Shown piece by piece: positions 1-8,123 of a stretch of 64,000 nt of DNA. The number at the start of each line of letters is the position of its first letter. Positions within the stretch are counted from its first letter, which is position 1. The notes beneath the pieces are model-generated. The model did not search any database. It was not told where the DNA came from and was given only the letters and a program-made list of their open reading frames with translations. The translations under genes and the position numbers were made by a program. The DNA comes from Mesorhizobium sp. RMAD-H1 (GTDB taxonomy: Bacteria > Pseudomonadota > Alphaproteobacteria > Rhizobiales > Rhizobiaceae), in contig NZ_JACHWN010000002.1 of assembly GCF_014191375.1 (NCBI RefSeq), positions 434,001 to 498,000 of the forward strand, written 5' to 3'.

Positions 1-346
1 CGATCGGCCACCAATGGAAATGCAGGCCCGGCTCCGATATCTCTTCCTTCGGCACACCAAACCGCAGTTCCACGGCAAGCTCGTCCGGCTGCACGGTATA
101 GATGCACTTGAAAAGCCAGAAGGCGAGGAGCAGAATCCCCGCCACGATATAGATGGCGTAATTGCTGCCGCCTCCGCCGGGCAGCGCCCGCTTCAGCCGG
201 TCCTGCCCCTTGCGCAGGATATCTTCGAGATCGGGCGGTGTTCCCGGGCCGCCACGCGGGCCTTTCGGCCCCTGCCCCCATGGTCCGCCGCCATTGCCGC
301 CACCGCCCCAAGGACCGCCGCCGCCATTCTGATTACTCCAAGGCAT
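1..346 (-). CDS. hflK: HflK, membrane subunit of the HflKC complex (N-terminal part, cut by window edge)
   Basis: This is the first 115 codons of HflK, which with HflC forms a large membrane cage that modulates the FtsH protease. The start MPWSNQNGG, a Gly/Pro/Trp-rich N-terminal tail (about residues 7-37), one membrane segment near residues 62-83 and the following YTVQPDELAVELRFG stretch (start of the SPFH/band-7 domain) are all typical of the family. The ATG at 346 is preceded by a GAGAGG ribosome site. It lies downstream of folA on the same strand, as expected for the rhizobial thyA-folA-hflK-hflC neighbourhood. The gene continues beyond base 1, so the SPFH domain is mostly outside the window. 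Confidence 0.9.
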   Translation of the reverse strand, partial: MPWSNQNGGGGPWGGGGNGGGPWGQGPKGPRGGPGTPPDLEDILRKGQDRLKRALPGGGGSNYAIYIVAGILLLAFWLFKCIYTVQPDELAVELRFGVPKEEISEPGLHFHWWPI

Positions 347-505
347 TCTTACCTCTCGTTCCGCACGCAAGAGGTAGCATGCGACCTCCCGGCATCGATT
401 GATGTCTCCCGTTTATAGGGATCGTAATAGCCGCTTTCAACGCAGGCGAAGCTTTTTCGGTATTGTTTTGGCATGGCGTTGTGGTCGCAGGGGCCGCCAG
501 GCCGT

Positions 506-1018
506 TCAAAGCCTCTCATAAACGGCATAACGCGTCGCGTGGCTGTCCTTCTCGCCGGCCGGCAACTCTTCCGCCGAGACCTCGCGCCAGTCCGCCGGAT
601 CCATCGGCGGGAAATGGGTATCGCCTTCGATCCGGCCCATGACTTCCGTCAGATGGAGCCGGTGCGCCAGCGGCAGGATCTGGCGGTAGACATCGCCTCC
701 GCCGATCACGCAGATCTCGTCCACCCCGGCGTCCTCCGCCCGCCTGCTGGCGATCGCCAGCGCCTCCTCCACCGAATGCGCCACATCTGCGCCTTCCGCC
801 GTGAAATCCGCATCGCGGGTGACGATGATATTGGCCCGTCCCGGCAGCGGCCGCCCGATCGAGGCCCAGGTCTTGCGGCCCATCACGATCGGCTTGCCCA
901 TGGTGATCGCCCTGAACCGCTTCATATCGCTCGACAGCCGCCATGGCAGGCCGTTGTCGCGCCCGATGACTCCGTTTTCGGAAATGGCGACGACGATGGA
1001 GATGATGGGAGAAACCAT
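506..1018 (-). CDS. folA: Dihydrofolate reductase
   Basis: The enzyme reduces dihydrofolate to tetrahydrofolate with NADPH, regenerating the cofactor oxidised by thymidylate synthase. The protein of 170 residues has the usual DHFR length and motifs: ISIVVAISENGVIG at the N-terminus, NGLPW at 22-26, the catalytic acidic residue D31, the cofactor-binding GRKTW near 47-51 and the IGGGDVY loop near 116. I place the start at the ATG at 1018, because an earlier in-frame ATG at 1045 would add nine residues not expected for the family; the ribosome site is weak for both. It is transcribed toward hflK. Here thyA is about 2.2 kb away, separated by a regulator/reductase pair. Confidence 0.95.
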   Translation of the reverse strand: MVSPIISIVVAISENGVIGRDNGLPWRLSSDMKRFRAITMGKPIVMGRKTWASIGRPLPGRANIIVTRDADFTAEGADVAHSVEEALAIASRRAEDAGVDEICVIGGGDVYRQILPLAHRLHLTEVMGRIEGDTHFPPMDPADWREVSAEELPAGEKDSHATRYAVYERL

Positions 1019-1169
1019 GGAGCCCGTCCGCTTTCGCTGGGGCATGATCCCGCGCCAAGGCCGGCGTCAGCAAGAATCGCAGGCTTTCGGAGGAGATCAT
1101 GCGGCTAAGACATTCCACGAAGCTATATCGCGGCGGCAGCCAAAACGTAATGCGTGGACATGGCTTTTT

Positions 1170-2054
1170 TCACAATATCGATCCGCTGGCTTCCTCCTCA
1201 TACGCCGTCTCGACGGATGACGCGCCTTGCGCATCTTGCGCATTGAGAAGCAACCGGATCCGCTCGGCGTCGGCCGCCGTCGCAGGATTGTAGATCACCA
1301 TGCCGAGATCGGGACGGCCATCCACGGCGAAGGCCGAATATTCGAAGGCGACCGGTCCGGCGATCGGATGCAGCAGGCGTTTGACGCCTTCGCCATAGCT
1401 GCGTACGTCATTGTCGCGCCACATCGCTTCGAATTCCGGGCTGAGCCGGCAGAGATCGTCCACCAGCGCCTGCACCTCCCCCGTGGCCCCGGCGCGTGCC
1501 GCATCCGCCCTGAACGCCGCCACCACGAACCGGGCGACGCTTTCCCAATCGAACTGAACGGAGCGCACGCGCGGATTGCAGAAGATGAGGCGCAGGATGT
1601 TGCGCTCCCGGGGAGGAAGCGAGCCATAGTCGGTGAGCACCGCCGAAGCGGCACGGTTCCAGGCGACGACATCCCATGTGGCTGTCTTGACGATTGCCGG
1701 GGAGAGTTCCAGTGCATCGAGCACGCGTTGCAGCCGCGGCGTCACGCCCTCGGCCGGCTGGTAGCGCACCTCCGGCGGGCGGCCAAGGCCGAGCAGGAAG
1801 AGATGTTCGCGCTCTGCATCCGTCAGCATCAGGGCGCGCGCGATGCGGTCGAGCACATCCGCCGAGGGCGCGCCGCCCCGCCCCTGCTCCAGCCATGTGT
1901 ACCAGGTGGCGCTGACATTGGCGCGCTGCGCCACCTCCTCGCGCCTGAGCCCCGGCGTCCGCCGGCGGGTCAAAGGAATGCCGAAGGCTGCCGGATCGAG
2001 CTTCGTACGGCGGTCCTTCAGGAAGGTTCCAAGCAGATTGCTGGCGGCTGCCAT
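1170..2054 (-). CDS. XRE-type regulator with MmyB-like ligand-binding domain
   Basis: The N-terminal third is a helix-turn-helix of the XRE class with the signature TPGLRREEVAQRANVS, followed by WYTWLEQGR. The rest (from about residue 105, WDVVAWNRAA, to the end) matches the MmyB-like ligand-binding domain found in many actinobacterial and proteobacterial regulators, usually placed beside an oxidoreductase. It is divergent from the SDR gene at 2152 and probably controls it. The frame is open to an ATG at 2072, but that codon overlaps a perfect palindrome. The ATG at 2054 has an ACAGGA ribosome site at good spacing, and the family normally starts this close to the HTH, so I prefer 2054. The inducing ligand cannot be predicted. 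Confidence 0.88.
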   Translation of the reverse strand: MAAASNLLGTFLKDRRTKLDPAAFGIPLTRRRTPGLRREEVAQRANVSATWYTWLEQGRGGAPSADVLDRIARALMLTDAEREHLFLLGLGRPPEVRYQPAEGVTPRLQRVLDALELSPAIVKTATWDVVAWNRAASAVLTDYGSLPPRERNILRLIFCNPRVRSVQFDWESVARFVVAAFRADAARAGATGEVQALVDDLCRLSPEFEAMWRDNDVRSYGEGVKRLLHPIAGPVAFEYSAFAVDGRPDLGMVIYNPATAADAERIRLLLNAQDAQGASSVETAYEEEASGSIL

Positions 2055-2071
2055 GCGCATCCTGTTAGCCA

Positions 2072-2085
2072 TTATACCTGTATAA
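2072..2085. promoter_or_regulatory. Palindromic operator between XRE regulator and SDR gene
   Basis: A perfect inverted repeat TTATAC-CT-GTATAA lies in the 97-bp gap between the divergent regulator and reductase. It is positioned to repress or activate both promoters and is the natural candidate for the binding site of the XRE/MmyB regulator. The assignment is inference from position and symmetry. Confidence 0.55.
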
Positions 2086-2151
2086 CGCCACTACTTTACC
2101 CTGATGAAAGGCGCGGGGATAGTGCCTCCCATTCAACAGGGAGAATATCTC

Positions 2152-3045
2152 ATGCGTGTTTTTGTTACCGGTGCGACCGGTTTCGTCGGTTCCGCCATCG
2201 TCAGTGAGTTGCTGGCCAGCGGCCATCAGGTGCTTGGCCTGGCGCGCTCCGATGCAGGGGCGGCAAGCCTGGCGGAGGCCGGCGTCGAGGTCCATCGCGG
2301 CTCGATCGAGGATCTGGACAGCCTCCGTCGGGGCGCGGCCAAGGCCGACGGCGTCATCCATACCGCTTTCAATCATGATTTCTCCAAATTCGCGGAGCAC
2401 TGCGAGGGCGACCGGCACGCCATCGAGGCGCTTGGGTCGGCCCTCGAGGGCTCCGACCGTCCGCTGCTCGTCACCTCCGGGGTGGCGCATCTGGCCCATG
2501 GCCGCGTGGCGACCGAGGAAGATATGCCGCCTTCCCCCTCGCCTAGCTATCCCCGCGCCTCGGAAGCGGCGGCAGCAGTGCTTGCGGCGCGCGGCGTGCG
2601 TGCGTCGGTCGTCCGCCTTTCGTTTTCCGTCCATGGTATCGGCGATCACGCCTTCGTCCCGATCCTGATCGATATTGCCCGCCGGAGGGGTGTTTCCGCC
2701 TATATCGGCGAAGGGCTGAACCGCTGGCCCGCCGTGCACCGGCTCGACGCCGCCCGCCTCTACCGGCTGGCGCTGGAGAACGGCGGCGTCGGCGGCCCCT
2801 TCCACGCCGTGGCCGAAGAGGGGATACCGTTCAGGGAAATCGCCACGGTGATCGGCCGCAGGCTGGGCGTGCCTGTCGTCGGTCTGACCGCTGAGGAGGC
2901 GGCGGAGCATTTCGGCTGGTTCAGGATGTTCGTCGGCATGGACGCCCCCACTTCGAGCGAGCGGACCCGCGTCACGCTCGGCTGGGAGCCGAAAGGGCCC
3001 GGGCTCATCGAGGACATCGACCAGCCGGGATATTTTGCGGCCTGA
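2152..3045 (+). CDS. Extended SDR-family NAD(P)-dependent epimerase/reductase
   Basis: The protein (297 residues) opens with the Rossmann nucleotide-binding motif [13 protein letters not shown] (TGxxGxxG) and is an NAD-dependent epimerase/dehydratase-type short-chain reductase. The usual catalytic YxxxK is not obvious; the region around [19 protein letters not shown] has a tyrosine but no lysine at the expected place, so the family is probably the subset of atypical extended SDRs. The ATG at 2152 has a CAGGGAGA ribosome site. It is divergently transcribed from the XRE/MmyB regulator, an arrangement commonly seen for such regulators and their reductases. The substrate is unknown. Confidence 0.85.
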   Translation: MRVFVTGATGFVGSAIVSELLASGHQVLGLARSDAGAASLAEAGVEVHRGSIEDLDSLRRGAAKADGVIHTAFNHDFSKFAEHCEGDRHAIEALGSALEGSDRPLLVTSGVAHLAHGRVATEEDMPPSPSPSYPRASEAAAAVLAARGVRASVVRLSFSVHGIGDHAFVPILIDIARRRGVSAYIGEGLNRWPAVHRLDAARLYRLALENGGVGGPFHAVAEEGIPFREIATVIGRRLGVPVVGLTAEEAAEHFGWFRMFVGMDAPTSSERTRVTLGWEPKGPGLIEDIDQPGYFAA

Positions 3046-3080
3046 CCCGCTCGCAATATAGGCTTCCCCCTCGCCGAAAC

Positions 3081-3205
3081 TGGAATGCCCCTCATCCGCC
3101 TGCCGGGACCGTCTTCCCGCACGCGGGGAGAAGGAAGAGGCCGCGACGTCTATGCCCCTCTCCCCGTTCTTCACGGGGAGAGGGTAAGGGTGAGGGGCAA
3201 ATTGC
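3081..3205. repeat. Family A palindromic intergenic repeat, copy 1
   Basis: The stretch begins with TGCCCCTCATCCGCCTGCC and ends with GTAAGGGTGAGGGGCAAAT; it contains two hairpins, CCCGCACGCGGGG and CTCTCCCCGTTCTTCACGGGGAGAG. Related copies lie at 15896-16060, 51147-51268 and 61050-61203. The modular hairpins resemble the rhizobial intergenic mosaic elements (RIME-like). It sits between the SDR gene and thyA, where the two transcription units converge, so it may also help end transcription. Confidence 0.85.
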
Positions 3206-3245
3206 AAACGCTTCCCTCAAAACGGGAACTGCCCTCGAGCGGAGA

Positions 3246-4145
3246 TCAGACCGCCACATCCGCCTTGATCGCCGCGTGCGGCTCATATCCGGTCACCTCG
3301 AAATCATCGATCCTGTAGTGATCGATGCTCGGCGGCTTGCGCAGGAGGCGCATCCGCGGGAATGGCCGAGGCTCCCGCGTCACCTGCTCGCGCGCCTGTT
3401 CCAGATGGTTCAGGTAGAGATGCACGTCGCCCCCCATCCAGATCAGCTCGCCCGGCTCGAAGCCGGTCTGTTGCGCCACCATCAGCTGCAGCGCCGCGCC
3501 GCCGACGAAATTGAACGGCGCGCCGAGTTCCAGATCGCAGCTGCGCTGATAGATCAGCAGGTTGAGCCGGTTCCCGCCGGTGACGTGGAACTGGTAGACC
3601 ATGTGGCAGGGCGGCAGCGCCATTTCAGGCAGCTCCGGCACGTTCCAGCCATGGAACAGCATCCGCCGGCTCGACGGGTTGGTCTTCAGCGTCTCGATGA
3701 CGGTCGCGATCTGGTCGTGTTCGACGCCATCCGCGCCGCGCCAGCGCCGCCACTGCTTGCCATAAACCGGCCCGAGATCGCCCCATTGACGCGCGAACGC
3801 GTCGTCTTCCAGGATACGCTTCTCGAATTCAGGCTGCGAGATGTCCTCGCCGGTGGCCTTGCGGTATTTGTCGAGCGGCCAGTCCGTCCATATCCGCACA
3901 TTTTCCTGCAGGAGCGGCCTGATATTGGTTTCTCCCGTCAGGAACCACAGCATCTCCTTGACCGCCAGCTTCCAGTAGACCCGCTTCGAGGTCAGGACCG
4001 GCACCGTGCCGTCCGAAAGATCGAAGCGCAGCATCGCGCCGAACGTGGAAAGCGTGCCGACGCCGGTGCGGTCCATCCGCCTGTCCCCCTTCTCCAGGAT
4101 ATGGGACATGAGGTCGAGATACTGGTATTCGGGGTGGCGCGGCAT
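3246..4145 (-). CDS. thyA: Thymidylate synthase
   Basis: The enzyme makes dTMP from dUMP using methylene-tetrahydrofolate, producing dihydrofolate for DHFR to recycle. All ThyA landmarks are present in the 299-residue protein: DRTGVGT near 25-31, the catalytic PPCH with C180, the dUMP phosphate-binding RR at 160-161, YQRSCD at 199-204, and N212 in the FNFVGG region. The length exceeds the 264-residue E. coli enzyme because of an insert around residues 85-140, as in other longer ThyA proteins. The ATG at 4145 follows a GGAGAA ribosome site. Thus this organism uses ThyA, consistent with the nearby folA. Confidence 0.96.
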   Translation of the reverse strand: MPRHPEYQYLDLMSHILEKGDRRMDRTGVGTLSTFGAMLRFDLSDGTVPVLTSKRVYWKLAVKEMLWFLTGETNIRPLLQENVRIWTDWPLDKYRKATGEDISQPEFEKRILEDDAFARQWGDLGPVYGKQWRRWRGADGVEHDQIATVIETLKTNPSSRRMLFHGWNVPELPEMALPPCHMVYQFHVTGGNRLNLLIYQRSCDLELGAPFNFVGGAALQLMVAQQTGFEPGELIWMGGDVHLYLNHLEQAREQVTREPRPFPRMRLLRKPPSIDHYRIDDFEVTGYEPHAAIKADVAV

Positions 4146-4202
4146 CGTCTTCTCCAGCAGCGTTTCCGGCTTTTCCGGATTCGCATGTCGTCCAAAATAG
4201 CA

Positions 4203-4228
4203 AAACCCCGGCGCAAGCGCCGGGGTTT
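4203..4228 (-). terminator. Intrinsic terminator downstream of the DUF2853 gene
   Basis: A perfect 11-bp stem (AAACCCCGGCG / CGCCGGGGTTT) with a CAAG loop lies just past the stop of the DUF2853 gene. On the minus strand it is followed by TTTTGCTATTTTGG, a T-rich tail typical of factor-independent termination. Confidence 0.9.
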
Positions 4229-4248
4229 CGCATCAAATCAACAAAAAA

Positions 4249-4560
4249 TCAGAGGCTTTCCAGCTTTCCGAGCGCTTTCGCCGTCAGATAGTAGAAGGTG
4301 ACGCGCTGCTTGTTGCGGTCGCCCTTCATGGTCTCGCCAACGCTCTGGATTGCCGCCTTGCCCTTCTCGACATCGGTGACGCCGAGCTTCTTCTCGACCC
4401 AGCTCTTGCGCACGCGCTCGACTTCGTCCGGATCGGCCATCGCTACCAGCGAGGCGTCCTTGCTGCGCAGCGCCACGCCCAGATGCTTGACGATCTTCTC
4501 GACAACCGCCGGATCCGCACCGGCATCATAGCGGCGGACATCTTCGATATATTCGCTCAT
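4249..4560 (-). CDS. DUF2853 family protein
   Basis: This 103-residue, lysine- and glutamate-rich soluble protein (start MSEYIEDVRRYDA, end KALGKLESL) matches the DUF2853 family of small helical proteins of unknown function. There is no signal peptide or membrane segment. The ATG at 4560 follows a GGAGAA-like ribosome site, and the gene has its own strong terminator at 4203-4228, so it appears to be a single-gene transcript upstream of thyA. No biochemical role can be inferred. Confidence 0.85.
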   Translation of the reverse strand: MSEYIEDVRRYDAGADPAVVEKIVKHLGVALRSKDASLVAMADPDEVERVRKSWVEKKLGVTDVEKGKAAIQSVGETMKGDRNKQRVTFYYLTAKALGKLESL

Positions 4561-4837
4561 TGACCGTTCTCCTTCGACTCTGGCCCCATCATCGGCTGCG
4601 GGAACAGCCAGATTTCAATGGAATCTTCAGTGCACCCACTGTTACGAAACATTGACTAGCAAAAAACGCCTGTCAATGCTGCTTGAACGGCACATGTCCG
4701 ATTGGACACCGGGAATATGACGAGATGCTGAAGAAATGGCCGCCGATAGCCCCGCAATCGTCGCGATACCCACAGATCAGCGCTCCAAATTCATGCTGCA
4801 ACCCCTTCCAATTCCGGCCACGCGTCCTTATATAGAG

Positions 4838-5168
4838 CCTGCCGGCTTCGGCCGGCTATGGCAATAAACGGACGATGTAATAAGCCCATTGGACCCGGGG
4901 GCGGTACCCGGCGCCTCCACCAGAATGCAGCCCGCCGGGCTGCCTTGTGGCGGGGGCGAAATAGGATCGACAAGGGTGTAAAGATCGCTCTTTTGCCCGG
5001 CATAGTACCACCGTTATCGGGCTGACAAAGTAGTTGCAAACGACAACTATGCGGAAGCGCGTCTCGCCGCTTAATGCGGTGCGATAGCTTCAAATCAAGT
5101 CTTAGGCCGTCGCAGGTCTAAGCGGGGTTCGGAGGCACCTGGCAACAGAAGCCTCCACTTCCCCGCTC
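4838..5168 (+). ncRNA. ssrA: Circularly permuted two-piece tmRNA
   Basis: The RNA rescues stalled ribosomes and tags the nascent chain for proteolysis. The acceptor piece comes first: a GCCGGC-TTCG-GCCGGC hairpin (4841-4856), a degenerate T arm, and the acceptor strand CGCCTCC plus ACCA (4912-4922). An intervening segment at 4923-4951 contains a perfect GCAGCCC/GGGCTGC hairpin and should be excised. The coding piece starts with GGGGGCG at 4952-4958, which pairs with CGCCTCC and includes the G3-U pair recognised by alanyl-tRNA synthetase. The tag frame at 5036-5074 encodes ANDNYAEARLAA and a TAA stop, the standard tag of this order. The 3' domain closes with AGCGGGG (5121-5127) pairing with CCCCGCT (5161-5167). 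A TATATA at 4829-4834 fits a -10 box. Exact ends are approximate. Confidence 0.95.
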
Positions 5169-5176
5169 ATTCCCTT

Positions 5177-6400
5177 TCATTCCGCCGGCACCTCCGCCGG
5201 AATTTCCGTTTGCGCCCGGCTGCGCCGGCGCCCCAGCGACAATTGCGTCAGCAGCAACGCTGCGATCGCGCAGGCGGCAATGCCCCCGACCATCGGCAGC
5301 GCCGTGCCGTCGAAGAACGCACCGGCAATACCCATCGCGATCGCCGCGGCAACGAATTGCAGCGTCCCCATAAGAGCCGATGCCGTGCCTGCGATCGCGC
5401 CATGGTCCTCCAGCGCCAGCACCGCCGTCGTCGGCAGCACCAGCCCCAGGAAGCCGTAGCCGACGAACAGGAACGCCGCGATGACCGGCAATGACTGGAG
5501 GCCGGCGATCATGACGACCAGCAGCAGCACCATCGCCGCCGCATAGCCGGTGACCGCCATGCGCACCACGCGCTTGAGCCCGAACCGGTCGGCCAGCCAG
5601 CCGGAGAGCTGCGACACGCTGAAGAACGACACCGCATTGATCGAGAAGGCGATGCTGTACTGTGCCGGCGTCAGGCCGTAATGATCGATCAGCACGAAGG
5701 ACGAATTGGCGAGATAGACCAGGAATGATGACAGGCCGAGACCGCCGATGAGGGTCAGCGCGAGGAAATTGCGGTCTTTCAGGAGCAGCCGATAGGCGGC
5801 GAGTGCGGTGCCGAGGCTGCTTTCCACCCGCATGGAAGGCGGTCGCGTCTCCTTGAGCGAGGTGGCAAGCAGCACCATGCCGATGAGCGCGGCGACCAGC
5901 ACCGCCCAGAACACGCCGCGCCAGCCGAAGAAGGTGATGATCGCCGTCCCGGTCAGCGGCGCCAGAATGGGTGAAATGCTGAAGACCAGCATCAGCAGCG
6001 ACATCAGCCTCGCCGCATCCACGCCCGTATGCAGATCACGCACGATGGCGCGTGAAATGACCATGCCGGCGCTGGCGCCGATCCCCTGCAGGAAGCGGAA
6101 GGCGACGAGCGTGTCGATGTCGCCGGCAAGCGCCGAACCGATGCTGCCGATGGCGAAAAGGATAAGCCCGCCATAGAGCGGTACCTTGCGGCCCAGCATG
6201 TCCGAAAGCGGCCCATAGAAAAGCTGCGACAGCGCCATCGAAATGAAGAACGCGAGCAGGCTCATCTGCACCGCGCTCGTCTCTGCCGCGAGATCGGCGC
6301 CGATCGTCGGCAACGCCGGGAGATACATGTCGATCGCGAAGGGGCCGATCGCCGACAAAAGCCCGAGAACGATCGCTGTGCTCAGAAATCTGGATGACAT
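5177..6400 (-). CDS. Bcr/CflA-type MFS drug efflux transporter
   Basis: The 407-residue protein has twelve predicted hydrophobic segments and the DHA1 subfamily signatures: DMYLPALP in the first helix, the loop motif GPLSDMLGRKVPLYGG near residue 64 and RFLQGIGASAGMVISRAIVRD near residue 101. These identify the Bcr/CflA group of proton-driven multidrug exporters in the inner membrane. It is divergent from a TetR-type regulator at 6616, with paired palindromes between them, so its expression is probably induced by a compound sensed by that regulator. Substrate specificity cannot be read from the sequence. The gene ends about 10 bases past the tmRNA on the opposite strand. Confidence 0.92.
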   Translation of the reverse strand: MSSRFLSTAIVLGLLSAIGPFAIDMYLPALPTIGADLAAETSAVQMSLLAFFISMALSQLFYGPLSDMLGRKVPLYGGLILFAIGSIGSALAGDIDTLVAFRFLQGIGASAGMVISRAIVRDLHTGVDAARLMSLLMLVFSISPILAPLTGTAIITFFGWRGVFWAVLVAALIGMVLLATSLKETRPPSMRVESSLGTALAAYRLLLKDRNFLALTLIGGLGLSSFLVYLANSSFVLIDHYGLTPAQYSIAFSINAVSFFSVSQLSGWLADRFGLKRVVRMAVTGYAAAMVLLLVVMIAGLQSLPVIAAFLFVGYGFLGLVLPTTAVLALEDHGAIAGTASALMGTLQFVAAAIAMGIAGAFFDGTALPMVGGIAACAIAALLLTQLSLGRRRSRAQTEIPAEVPAE

Positions 6401-6542
6401 CGCGGATACTTTCGAAAGGGGTGATCGACCGGCGTCGCGATTGCGCTGGCGACACGGGCTCCGCCGGGTCGGTCATGATGGAAATGGAGGAATCCCTGAT
6501 ACCGGCCTCCGTTGCGGAGGGCGGCGGCAGGCGATGCATAAC

Positions 6543-6588
6543 GTCCAAGTGATTGGACAGTGATGTCAAATTAGACACTATTGTCTAA
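6543..6588. promoter_or_regulatory. Tandem palindromes, probable TetR operators
   Basis: The divergent gap holds GTCCAA-N4-TTGGAC (6543-6558) and TTAGACA-N4-TGTCTAA (6571-6588), plus an overlapping TGTC-N6-GACA (6564-6577). All share the half-site GTCYAA. Their place between the efflux pump and the TetR gene makes them the likely operators for autoregulation and pump control. Confidence 0.65.
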
Positions 6589-6615
6589 ATCGTCAACCCA
6601 TCTTATCTTGGGGCC

Positions 6616-7386
6616 ATGAAGGATACTGACAAACCTGCTGCCACGGTGCTCCCGACCTCCGCCGCTCTCGCCGATGGCGGTCCGAGCTTTGCATCACCCG
6701 GCTCCGGCCGGTGCTATACCCGGCCGGGCAGCGGGCAGTGCATGAAGCGCCATTCCATACTGGATGCGGCGGCGCGCACCTTCTGCCGCGACGGCTTCGC
6801 CGGCGCCAGTATCGATGTCATCGCCGCCGAGGCGGGCGTATCGCGTCAGACCATCTATAATCATTACCGGGATAAGGAGATGCTGTTCGGCGCCGTCGTC
6901 GACGAGATGATGGGACGCATGAATGCCCTTCTCTACGGGATTCTCTCCACCTTTCCCGAAAAAACAGACAATCTGGAACAGGATCTCACCCATTTCGCCA
7001 CCCGGCTCGGCAAGAAATGCATGTGCAACCGGGATGGCGAGTTCCTGCGCAAGCTGATCCAGACGGAAGGCGAGCGCTATCCCAGGCTCTTCGCCACCTG
7101 GCGCGAGAACGGCCCGGCCGAGGTCGGTTCGGCAATCGCCGCCAGGCTTGCTCGCCTGGCCCATGGCGGCGCGCTCGAGATCGACGATCCCGACCTGGCC
7201 GCGCGCCAGTTCCTGGCCTTGGTCAATGCCGACCTGCAGTTCTGCGGCATGCAGGGACAGAAGCCGACGGAGCAACAGATCGAGGATGCCGCGCGCAATG
7301 GCGTGCGCACTTTCCTGCGCGCTTTCGCCTCCCGCACAAGCCGATCGGCCGGGGCCGGGACGCGTTCAGATACGGCGCTTTCCTGA
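6616..7386 (+). CDS. TetR/AcrR family transcriptional regulator
   Basis: The region after residue 42 is a classic TetR DNA-binding domain (ILDAAARTFCRDGFAGASIDVIAAEAGVSRQTIYNHYRDKEMLF split over about residues 46-90). The C-terminal half (about 120-235) resembles the AefR-like ligand domain of efflux repressors. The preceding 42 residues are a Ser/Gly-rich extension; an internal ATG at 6742 would give a regulator of typical length, and I cannot decide between the two starts because neither has a strong ribosome site. The gene is divergent from the Bcr/CflA pump and close to palindromic sites, so it is the probable local repressor. Confidence 0.88.
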   Translation: MKDTDKPAATVLPTSAALADGGPSFASPGSGRCYTRPGSGQCMKRHSILDAAARTFCRDGFAGASIDVIAAEAGVSRQTIYNHYRDKEMLFGAVVDEMMGRMNALLYGILSTFPEKTDNLEQDLTHFATRLGKKCMCNRDGEFLRKLIQTEGERYPRLFATWRENGPAEVGSAIAARLARLAHGGALEIDDPDLAARQFLALVNADLQFCGMQGQKPTEQQIEDAARNGVRTFLRAFASRTSRSAGAGTRSDTALS

Positions 7387-7529
7387 TACCATTGGCCCTT
7401 CGATAGATACCGGCCCCATTTTCCCGGTCGCAATTGCTGTGGCCCTGCGCCATAATGGCGACGTTTTATGGCCCTTTCGTCTCACATCGAACTTGACATC
7501 GAACCGCGAATCCGTGGGATAAGCACTTT

Positions 7530-8108
7530 ATGGTCCAGGATCTGATCCGATACGATATTCTTGCTCAGGAAGCGCTGCGCGGTGTCATCCGCAAGGTGCT
7601 CGCGGAGGTCGCCAAGGCAGGGTTGCCGGGCAACCACCATTTCTTCATCACCTTCCTCACGGAGGCCCCGGGCGTCCGCATCTCGTCGCGTCTGAAGGAA
7701 AAATATCCCGAACAGATGACGATCGTATTGCAGCACCAGTTCTGGGACCTGCAGGTGACGGAGCAGATGTTCGAGGTGGGGCTGTCCTTCGGCGACGTGC
7801 CGGAACGTCTCGTCATCCCCTTCTCCGCCATCCGCGGCTTCTATGATCCTTCGGTCAATTTCGAGCTGGAGTTCGACGTCTCTACGCAGGAGCCGGCCGG
7901 CGCCAATGATTCCGATGCCGGGATCGCCACGATCGAACCCATGCAGGATGCCCTCGATACCGAGGACACGGCGAAGCCCAAGGCAAAGCCCGCCGGCAAA
8001 ACCGCCAAAAAGCCTGCCGCAAAGACATCCGACGACGAAGCGAAAAAGGAAGAATCGAAGCCTTCCGCCGATGTCGTCTCGCTCGATGCCTTCCGCAAGA
8101 ACAAGTAA
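7530..8108 (+). CDS. sspB: SspB-type adaptor for ClpXP degradation of ssrA-tagged proteins
   Basis: Residues 1-120 form the SspB fold seen in alphaproteobacteria (IRYDILAQEALRGVIRKVL, FFITFLTEAPGV, MTIVLQHQFWDL, FGDVPERLVIPFSAI). The adaptor holds tmRNA-tagged proteins and delivers them to ClpXP. A long Lys/Ala/Asp-rich linker (about 130-178) leads to the C-terminal VVSLDAFRKNK, which corresponds to the ClpX-binding tail of the family. It heads a plus-strand cluster with the DUF4169 and ribbon-helix-helix genes. The tmRNA gene whose tag it should recognise is only about 2.4 kb upstream. Confidence 0.92.
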   Translation: MVQDLIRYDILAQEALRGVIRKVLAEVAKAGLPGNHHFFITFLTEAPGVRISSRLKEKYPEQMTIVLQHQFWDLQVTEQMFEVGLSFGDVPERLVIPFSAIRGFYDPSVNFELEFDVSTQEPAGANDSDAGIATIEPMQDALDTEDTAKPKAKPAGKTAKKPAAKTSDDEAKKEESKPSADVVSLDAFRKNK

Positions 8109-8123
8109 AGCGGGCCCGCTCCG

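Noticed and set aside
2072-2072. ATG at 2072 as the start of the XRE regulator
   Set aside because: It overlaps a perfect operator-like palindrome and lacks a ribosome site, whereas the ATG at 2054 has one and fits the family.
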